From Nocardioides pantholopis (GTDB lineage: Bacteria; Actinomycetota; Actinomycetes; Propionibacteriales; Nocardioidaceae), in assembly GCF_003710085.1 (NCBI RefSeq), contig NZ_CP033324.1, forward strand, positions 1,116,001-1,180,000: DNA of 64,000 bases, read 5' to 3'. The position numbers and the translations under genes were made by a program. Shown here in pieces: positions 52,563 through 58,765 of this stretch. The first letter of the stretch is position 1. The number at the start of each line of letters is the position of its first letter. Below the pieces are notes generated by a model. The model did no database searches. It saw nothing but the letters and a program-made list of their open reading frames with translations, and was not told where the DNA came from.

Positions 52563-53308
52563 GCGCGGACCGCCTGGGCTGGCGCCGCAAGTTCGGCGTC
52601 ATCGCCCCCAGCACGAACACCATCGTCCAGCCCGAGTTCGACATGATGCGGGTCCCCGGCGTCACCTCGCACTACGGCCGGATCCTGATCCGCGACGGTC
52701 GGATCGCCGACGACGAGGGGATGGAGAAGCTGCTGGTCCAGATCCGTGCCTCCCTCGCCGACTGCGTCGAGGGCATCATGACGATGCAGCCCGACTACAT
52801 GGTCATGGGCATGAGCGCGGAGACCTTCTGGGACGGCGTCGAGGGCAACCGCGAGTTCGTCCGGCAGATCCAGGAGCTCTCCGGCGGGCTGGGCGTCGCG
52901 ACCGGCGCCGAGGCGTGCGAGCGGGCCCTGAAGCTGTACGGCGCGAAGAAGATCGCCGTGGTCACGCCGTACACGCCGATCGGGGACGCGAACGTCCGCA
53001 AGTTCTTCACCGAGATCGGCTTCGAGGTCGGGCAGATCAAGGGGCTGTGCGTGAACAGTGCCGTCGAGATCGCCCAGGTCTCGGAGAAGACCCTGCGCGA
53101 GTCGCTGGTCGAGATCAACGACTCCGACGTCGACGCGATCGTCCAGTGCGGCACGAACCTGTGCATGACCGAGCTGGCCGACGAGGCCGAGCGCTGGCTG
53201 GACAAGCCCGTGATCGCGATCAACGCCGCCACCTGGTGGATGGCGCTGCGCGAGAACGGCATCGACGAGCAGCTGCACGGCTTCGGCTCGCTGCTGCGCG
53301 AGCACTAG
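52559..53308 (+). CDS. Asp/Glu-racemase-superfamily enzyme (arylmalonate decarboxylase/maleate isomerase-like)
   Basis: 249 residues from GTG 52559 (4-bp overlap). The family fold is recognisable (FGVIAPSTNTIVQPEF, KKIAVVTPYTPIGDANVRKFF). Racemases and maleate isomerases use two Cys; here the first position is Met-Ser (VMGMSAETF, residues 82-90), and only the second Cys197 (VQCGTN) remains, the pattern of single-Cys arylmalonate decarboxylase. It is likely a decarboxylase or isomerase acting on a substituted malonate or maleate. Last gene of the operon. Confidence 0.8.
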   Translation: MSADRLGWRRKFGVIAPSTNTIVQPEFDMMRVPGVTSHYGRILIRDGRIADDEGMEKLLVQIRASLADCVEGIMTMQPDYMVMGMSAETFWDGVEGNREFVRQIQELSGGLGVATGAEACERALKLYGAKKIAVVTPYTPIGDANVRKFFTEIGFEVGQIKGLCVNSAVEIAQVSEKTLRESLVEINDSDVDAIVQCGTNLCMTELADEAERWLDKPVIAINAATWWMALRENGIDEQLHGFGSLLREH

Positions 53309-53350
53309 CCAGCACTAGCCAGAACTAGCCAGCACTAGCCAGAACTAGCA
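53301..53350. repeat. 10-bp tandem repeat over the operon end
   Basis: Five tandem units of AGCACTAGCC / AGAACTAGCC. The first contains the TAG stop of the preceding gene, so every unit offers a stop in that frame. Confidence 0.9.
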
Positions 53351-53356
53351 GAGCCT

Positions 53357-53397
53357 CACGACAGCGCCCCCGCGGGTCCCGCGGGGGCGCTGTCGTG
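53357..53397. terminator. Strong bidirectional terminator hairpin
   Basis: 20-bp perfect arms (53357-53376, 53378-53397) with a single-base spacer, between the RCCR/Rieske operon and the convergent sortase operon. Confidence 0.92.
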
Positions 53398-53412
53398 CGT
53401 CGCTGTCGTGGG

Positions 53413-53571
53413 TCAGGGGCCGACGGTGATGTCGTCGAAGGGCAGCAGCGGCTCGACGGCCGGGAAGACGACTGTCATCAGCAGCGCCAGCGCGAGCAGC
53501 ACGAGGATGAGCGCCTCGGCGATCTTGAGCCACCGGGGGCCGGGCAGGATGCGCCACAGGGCTGCGTACAC
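53413..53571 (-). CDS. Sortase-associated small membrane protein
   Basis: 52 residues from GTG 53571 after GAGGAGAT. It starts VYAALWRILPGPRWLKI, has one membrane segment (AEALILVLLALALLMTVVF) and ends in PLLPFDDITV. Small proteins of this pattern regularly follow class E sortase genes in actinobacteria. 12 nt after the sortase stop, so co-transcribed. Confidence 0.8.
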   Translation of the reverse strand: MYAALWRILPGPRWLKIAEALILVLLALALLMTVVFPAVEPLLPFDDITVGP

Positions 53572-53583
53572 GTCTCGATCTCC

Positions 53584-54264
53584 TCAGGCGATGGCGGCGG
53601 GCGGTCCGGACGCGGCGGTCCGGCGTTCGACGAGCTGGGCGCCCACGACGAGCCGCTCGCTCGACCCCCACCTCGGGTGGCAGGTGACCAGTGTCAGTGT
53701 GCGCTGCTCGGGGGTGGCGCCCGGATAGCCGGCCACCGGCTCGACGACCTCGGTGGCCGAGGGGCTCACGATCCGCTCCCAGGTGACCTCGTAGGTCAGC
53801 CACTCGCCGACCGACTCCACGACGACCTGGTCGCCCACCTCGAGCCGGTCGAGGTCCGCGAACGGCTCGCCGTGCGTGGCCCGGTGGCCCGCGACCGCGA
53901 AGTTCCCGACCTGTCCGGGGAGTGCGGTGCCGGGGAAGTGCCCGGGGCCCTGGCTCAGCGCGTCGTCGGTGACGCCCTCGACCACCACCCACTCCCAGTC
54001 CTCGCCGAGCCGGGGGATGTGCAGGACGCCGAACCCCTCGCCGGCGTCCGGCTGCTGGAGCTCGCCGGGCTTCTCGGCCTTGGCGACGCCCTTGGACTGG
54101 TCGTGGAAGTCGTCGAGGAGGCCGCGCTGGGCGGCAGCGGTCTGCTGATTGGTCCACACCAGGAGGTAGAAGGCGAACGCGACCAGGACCAGGCCCGCGG
54201 TGACCGCGAGCTCGGCGACCAGACGAATGCCCGAGGTGAACGCTGAATGTAACGTCGCCGACAC
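53584..54264 (-). CDS. Class E sortase
   Basis: 226 residues from GTG 54264; a longer frame to 54384 would overlap the divergent gene. The start has no ribosome site and lies 5 bp after a TATTAT box, so leaderless translation is likely. Membrane segment at 15-37; catalytic His127 (AGHRATHG), Cys195 (TLVTCHPR) and Arg204. It is expected to anchor LPXTG-type proteins to the cell wall; two candidates lie 8 kb away (LPQTG and LPKTG proteins). Confidence 0.9.
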   Translation of the reverse strand: MSATLHSAFTSGIRLVAELAVTAGLVLVAFAFYLLVWTNQQTAAAQRGLLDDFHDQSKGVAKAEKPGELQQPDAGEGFGVLHIPRLGEDWEWVVVEGVTDDALSQGPGHFPGTALPGQVGNFAVAGHRATHGEPFADLDRLEVGDQVVVESVGEWLTYEVTWERIVSPSATEVVEPVAGYPGATPEQRTLTLVTCHPRWGSSERLVVGAQLVERRTAASGPPAAIA

Positions 54265-54267
54265 GAG

Positions 54268-54281
54268 GAATAATATATCAT
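54268..54281. promoter_or_regulatory. AT-rich divergent promoter (f)
   Basis: GGAATAATATATCA between the sortase and the large secreted protein. It provides -10-like boxes both ways (TATTAT toward the sortase). Confidence 0.5.
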
Positions 54282-54334
54282 CGCCGGACCACGGGTCCTT
54301 GCGGCCCGTCCGGCGACCGAGGGGGAACTGCTCG

Positions 54335-56593
54335 ATGCGTTCGAGAGCACGCCTGGCGATGGCCACTCTGGTCGTGGCCGCCACCGCGGCCGCCGGCCTC
54401 TCGAGCTTCGCCGAGCCCGCCGCCGCGGCGCCGCCCGAGGGCGGGTGCTGGAGCTATGCCCCGACGGGCCAGGTTCCGCCTGTCCCGGTGCCGCCGACCG
54501 TCCCGCCGACGCCTCCGACCGTCCCGCCTGAGTCCGCGGACCTCTCCGAGGACCCGGTGGTGGACCACTCCACCGAGCTCGAGCCCTGGTCGCTGAATCC
54601 CGACGTCGACTTCGCTCTGACCACCGGCGGTCCGACCGTCGTGGGCCGGGAGCGGACCGTCACGCTGACCATCCCCGAGGGTCCGGTGGTCAGCCCCACG
54701 CTGCTGACCTCCGGCACCGCGACCTTCCACCTCGCGGTCAACGGCACCGACATTGAGCCGATCGAGGCCGACTTCACGGTGGAGGCCGGCGAGCCGATCA
54801 CCGACCTGGTCGCCACGGGCACCTTCCCGATCGCGACCTCCGGCGCCCAGGTCGTGACGCTGCGGGCGGCCTTCTTCGACGCGCCGCTGCTGCTTCGACG
54901 CGTCGCCTGCAACGGCCAGACCGAGGGCGTTCCGGGCGCGATCAACCCCGCCACCACGCCGCTCGACACCAAGCTCACCACCGCCTTCACCTCGGTCGCG
55001 ACCTCGGGCGGCACGCTGACCTCGGTCACCGGCCAGCAGCTCACCACCGCGGCCCGGCCCGGCGACACCCTGCTGTTCACCACCACCGGCTTCGCCTCCG
55101 GCTCGGAGGGCAGCGCCCTCGGCAGCGCCCAGCTGTGCGGCGCCGACGGGACCTGCACGGACCCGACGACGTTCCCGACCAACGTCGACGGCGTCGGCGG
55201 CGGGCGGTACGTCGTACCCGGCACTGCCCCGGTCGGCCCGGTCGACCTGCGGCTCAGCGACGGCGACCAGATCGTCCAGATCCCGCTGACGGTGCTGGGC
55301 GGCCCCGCGATCGGCGGCGAGGAGCGCTCCGGGACCCGGCGCAGCATCGTGACAGTGACCGGCACCGGGTGGGATCCCGGGCGCGAGGTGACGCTCCAGG
55401 GGCTCACTGGCCGGAGCATCACCGCGCGGGTCGGCGACGACGAGAAGGTCGCGGCGACGCCCGGGTCTGACGGCAGCCTGGAGTCCAGGTTCGTGGTCTC
55501 CGACCGGGACATCCGGTCGCTGCGGGCCACCCAGCAGCGGCCCGACGGCTCGCGCCTGGTCGCGCTGGCCGCGGTCGAGGGGCCGCTGCCCGCCGGCGAC
55601 GGCCCGGTCGACGACGGCGACGAGAAGGGGAACGACGACGGCAACGCCGAGGGCGGCGACACGCAGACCCCCGCCGACCCGGGTGCGACCACCACGCTGC
55701 CGCCCGCCGCCGCGACCCCGCTCGTGATCCCGCCGCTGGCGATCCCGCAGCCGCTCCCGCTGCCGTTCGAGATGGTCGACCAGCCGCCGCTGCCCGCGCC
55801 CGTGCCGCCCGAGCCGACGCCGCTCGACCTCGTGGTCAGCGACCCGCGGCTCGACGGCTCGGTCTCCTTCGGGGAGCTGTTCGGCGGGGCGCCCGAGCGC
55901 ACCCTCACCTTCGACATCGAGAACCGGGGCGAGGCGACGGTCACCGAGCCGGTGATCGCGATCGCGATCGGGCGCTCCAGCGACCTGGAGCCGAGCCAGG
56001 TCGAGGCCGAGGTGCCGGCCCTGGAGCCGGGGGAGACCGCGACCGTGACGGTGGCGGTGGCGCTGCCCGCCGCGTCGTTCGGGACCTACCACGTCGTGGG
56101 CCAGGTCGGCGAGGGCGACGACGGCGCCTTCACGCTGCCGTGGGTCACCTACCCCTACGGGCTGTTCCTGCTCAACCTCCTCGGAGCTGGCCTGCTCGGG
56201 TACGGCGTACGCCGCCGCCTGCGCTCGCGCCCCTCGCCCCGGCTGCTCCCGGCGCCGGTGCTGGCAGCCCGCGAGGTGCCGGCGCTGACCAGCGAGGCCG
56301 TGGTGGACCTGACCCGGCTCGAGGCGTGGTGGCAGATCAAGGACAAGGGGGTCCGGCCGCCGGCGAAGCCGGTGCTGCCGGCCCTGGCTGCGGCGCTTCC
56401 GGCCTTCGCGATCCCCGGCGGGCGGCCCGCCGCACCGGCCGAGGACGCCGTCGTGGACCTCGACGCCGCGGACCTGTGGTGGCGCCGCCAGCTGGACACC
56501 CCGGGAGCCGCCCTGGAGGACGCGGTCGTCGACCTCGACGCCGCGGAGAAGTGGTGGTCCCAGTCTCGGGGAGGTGCTTCCACCCGTGCCTAA
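54335..56593 (+). CDS. Large secreted, membrane-anchored protein with repeated cytoplasmic tail
   Basis: 752 residues from ATG 54335 (GAGGGGGAA upstream). Signal peptide about 1-31 ending near PAAAA, then a Pro-rich VPPTVPPTPPTVPPE spacer, several beta/Ig-like domains (GTGWDPGREVTL), an acidic DDGDEKGNDDGN linker, a Pro-rich run and a CARDB-like domain (LTFDIENRGEATVTEP). A membrane segment at about 608-625 precedes an Arg-rich stop and a 120-residue cytoplasmic tail with three copies of AVVDL-x4-WW. It looks like an extracellular capture or adhesion protein with an inside signalling tail. No LPXTG motif. Confidence 0.7.
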   Translation: MRSRARLAMATLVVAATAAAGLSSFAEPAAAAPPEGGCWSYAPTGQVPPVPVPPTVPPTPPTVPPESADLSEDPVVDHSTELEPWSLNPDVDFALTTGGPTVVGRERTVTLTIPEGPVVSPTLLTSGTATFHLAVNGTDIEPIEADFTVEAGEPITDLVATGTFPIATSGAQVVTLRAAFFDAPLLLRRVACNGQTEGVPGAINPATTPLDTKLTTAFTSVATSGGTLTSVTGQQLTTAARPGDTLLFTTTGFASGSEGSALGSAQLCGADGTCTDPTTFPTNVDGVGGGRYVVPGTAPVGPVDLRLSDGDQIVQIPLTVLGGPAIGGEERSGTRRSIVTVTGTGWDPGREVTLQGLTGRSITARVGDDEKVAATPGSDGSLESRFVVSDRDIRSLRATQQRPDGSRLVALAAVEGPLPAGDGPVDDGDEKGNDDGNAEGGDTQTPADPGATTTLPPAAATPLVIPPLAIPQPLPLPFEMVDQPPLPAPVPPEPTPLDLVVSDPRLDGSVSFGELFGGAPERTLTFDIENRGEATVTEPVIAIAIGRSSDLEPSQVEAEVPALEPGETATVTVAVALPAASFGTYHVVGQVGEGDDGAFTLPWVTYPYGLFLLNLLGAGLLGYGVRRRLRSRPSPRLLPAPVLAAREVPALTSEAVVDLTRLEAWWQIKDKGVRPPAKPVLPALAAALPAFAIPGGRPAAPAEDAVVDLDAADLWWRRQLDTPGAALEDAVVDLDAAEKWWSQSRGGASTRA

Positions 56594-56603
56594 TATCCTA
56601 TAT
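56593..56603. promoter_or_regulatory. ATAT-N3-ATAT element (g) with likely leaderless start
   Basis: ATAT-CCT-ATAT, starting on the stop codon of the preceding gene. The TATATT box (56599-56604) ends 8 bp before GTG 56613, suggesting a leaderless mRNA for the binding protein. Confidence 0.55.
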
Positions 56604-56612
56604 TCTCTATCT

Positions 56613-58028
56613 GTGATCCGGATGACATCCAAGAAGGCCGACGTCAGCCACCGGCAGCAGCTGCCGCGTGCGCGGTCCCAGCGCACCCCCTGGTGGCGCG
56701 ACAAGGCGGCCTCGATCCGCACCGGTGTGATCGCCGCCGGGGTCTCGCTGGCCCTGGCCGGGTGCGGCGCGCTGCTCCCGGGCGACGTGTCCGACGGCGC
56801 GAGCGCCGCCGCGCAGGGACCCGGGCCGGGCGTCACCGAGGACTCGGTCAAGGTCGTCTTCGTCGCGGTCGACCTCGACGCGGTCCAGGAGACCACCGGC
56901 TTCAAGACGGCCTCGGTCGGCGACCAGAAGAAGCAGATCAAGGCGCTCGAGACCTGGGTGAACGACAACGGCGGGCTGGGCGGTCGCAAGATGGAGGCGG
57001 TCTTCCGCCTCTACGACGCCCAGGCCGACTCGCCGGCTGCCGAGGAGCAGCTGTGCAACCAGATCACCCAGGACGACCGCGCGTTCGCCGTGGTCCTCAC
57101 CGGGCAGTACCAGACCAACGCCCGGCCCTGCTACGCCCAGCGCAAGACGCTGATGCTGGACGCCTCGCTGGTGGCCAGCGACGTCGAGTACTACGAGGAG
57201 CTCAGCCCCTACCTGTGGTCGGCGAGCTTCCCCGAGTACGCCACGTTCATCAAGTCGTTCGTGAAGGTCCTCGACGACGAGGGGTTCTTCGAGGGTGAGA
57301 AGAGCATCGGCATCGTCGGCGCCGACACCGACGCCAACCGGCGCACGGTCACCGACGTCGCGCTGCCCCTGCTGAAGGAGGCGGGCGTCGACGTCGAGGT
57401 CGGCTGGGTCGACACCACCGACATCGGCACCCTGTACGCCGGCCACGAGCAGGCGATCGACACCTTCCGCAGCAAGAAGGTCGACCGGGTCACCTTCTTC
57501 GGCGGCTCCCGGCTCGCCTCGATCTTCGCGACCGTCGCCGCGTCCAAGCAGTTCACGGCGCGCTACGCGATCTCCAGCTTCGACAACCCCTCGTTCTTCG
57601 TGAACAACCCGACCCTGATCCCGGACAACACGATGGACGGCATGGTCGGCGTCGGGTTCCACCCGCCGCAGGACGTCGCAGACGACCAGATGCCCTTCCC
57701 GACCGGCGAGACCGAGGTCGAGTGCCTCGACGTGTTCAAGGACGCCGGGGTCACCTTCGAGACCCGCGAGTCGGCGCGGGTGGCGCTGCCGTACTGCGAC
57801 GCGGTCAAGGTGCTCAAGATGGGCGCCGACAACGCCTCCGGTGACCTGAACGCCGGCACCTGGGCGGAGGCGGTGCACGCCAACGGCTCCGAGTTCCGCA
57901 CCGCCGCCGGCTTCGGTGGCGCGCTGGGCGACGGCGGCTTCGCCGGCGCCGGCGGCTACCGGGTGCTGAAGTACGACGACGGCTGCTCCTGCTTCGTCTA
58001 CGAGGGCGACGAGGTGCCGTTCGAATGA
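56613..58028 (+). CDS. Branched-chain-type ABC transporter substrate-binding lipoprotein
   Basis: 471 residues from GTG 56613. A long 35-residue basic N-region precedes the hydrophobic part; lipobox LALAGC with Cys51. The body is a periplasmic-binding-protein type I (LivJ/receptor-family ligand-binding) with GVTEDSVKVVFVAVD and KSIGIVGADTDANRR. It works with the ATPase and the fused permease downstream. The HAAT family often takes hydrophobic or aromatic ligands, not only amino acids. Confidence 0.9.
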   Translation: MIRMTSKKADVSHRQQLPRARSQRTPWWRDKAASIRTGVIAAGVSLALAGCGALLPGDVSDGASAAAQGPGPGVTEDSVKVVFVAVDLDAVQETTGFKTASVGDQKKQIKALETWVNDNGGLGGRKMEAVFRLYDAQADSPAAEEQLCNQITQDDRAFAVVLTGQYQTNARPCYAQRKTLMLDASLVASDVEYYEELSPYLWSASFPEYATFIKSFVKVLDDEGFFEGEKSIGIVGADTDANRRTVTDVALPLLKEAGVDVEVGWVDTTDIGTLYAGHEQAIDTFRSKKVDRVTFFGGSRLASIFATVAASKQFTARYAISSFDNPSFFVNNPTLIPDNTMDGMVGVGFHPPQDVADDQMPFPTGETEVECLDVFKDAGVTFETRESARVALPYCDAVKVLKMGADNASGDLNAGTWAEAVHANGSEFRTAAGFGGALGDGGFAGAGGYRVLKYDDGCSCFVYEGDEVPFE

Positions 58029-58765
58029 GCCCCACGACACCGGTCCTGGAGTGCGCCGGGATCCGCGCCTCCTACGGGCCGATGCAGGTGCTCTTCGATG
58101 TCTCGCTGACCGTCGGCCAGGGCGAGATGGTCGCGCTCATGGGGCCGAACGGGGTCGGCAAGAGCACGCTGCTGAAGGTGGTCGGCGGGTTGCTTCGCCC
58201 GACCGCCGGCACGGTGCGGCTCAACGGCGTCGACGTCACCGGGGTCGCCACCCGCAAGCGGGTCGAGCAGGGGCTGTGCCAGGTCGTCGGACAGTCGGCG
58301 TTCGGCTCGCTCACCGTCGCCGAGAACCTCACGATGCACGGCTTCACCGCCACCGACCGCCGGTGGGCCCGGGAGGCCGTCGAGGCCGCCCTGGGGGTCT
58401 TCCCCCGGCTCAACGCGCGCCGCAACCAGCAGGCCTCGACCCTCTCCGGCGGCGAGCGGCAGATGCTCGCGATCGCGAAGGCGATCGTCGCCGAGCCCAA
58501 GGTGCTGGTCATCGACGAGTTCTCGCTCGGTCTCGCCCCGGTCGTCGTGGGCGGCCTGATGGACCTGCTGCGCCGGCTCAACGAACGTGGCGCCGCCGTG
58601 CTGCTCGTCGAGCAGTCGGTGAACGTCGCCCTGTCGCTGGTCGACCGGGCCTACATGATGGAGAAGGGCGAGATCATCGCTGAGGAGCGCGCCGCGGAGC
58701 TGGCCGCCAACCCCGACCGGATCCGGGCGCTGATGCTCGGCGGGCACGCGGAGGTGGCCCGATGA
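58025..58765 (+). CDS. ABC transporter ATPase (LivF-like)
   Basis: 246 residues, 4-bp overlap with the binding protein. Walker A GPNGVGKS, signature LSGGERQ, Walker B VLVIDEFS and the H-loop region LLVEQSVNV are present. The second ATPase of the system is fused to the permeases in the next gene. Confidence 0.92.
   Translation: MSPTTPVLECAGIRASYGPMQVLFDVSLTVGQGEMVALMGPNGVGKSTLLKVVGGLLRPTAGTVRLNGVDVTGVATRKRVEQGLCQVVGQSAFGSLTVAENLTMHGFTATDRRWAREAVEAALGVFPRLNARRNQQASTLSGGERQMLAIAKAIVAEPKVLVIDEFSLGLAPVVVGGLMDLLRRLNERGAAVLLVEQSVNVALSLVDRAYMMEKGEIIAEERAAELAANPDRIRALMLGGHAEVAR

Noticed and set aside
27212..53308. Nicotinate-type (maleamate/maleate) pathway, suggested by the amidase and the maleate-isomerase-like gene
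   Set aside because: There is no 2,5-dihydroxypyridine dioxygenase, nicotinate hydroxylase or N-formylmaleamate deformylase, and the isomerase-like protein lacks one of the two Cys.
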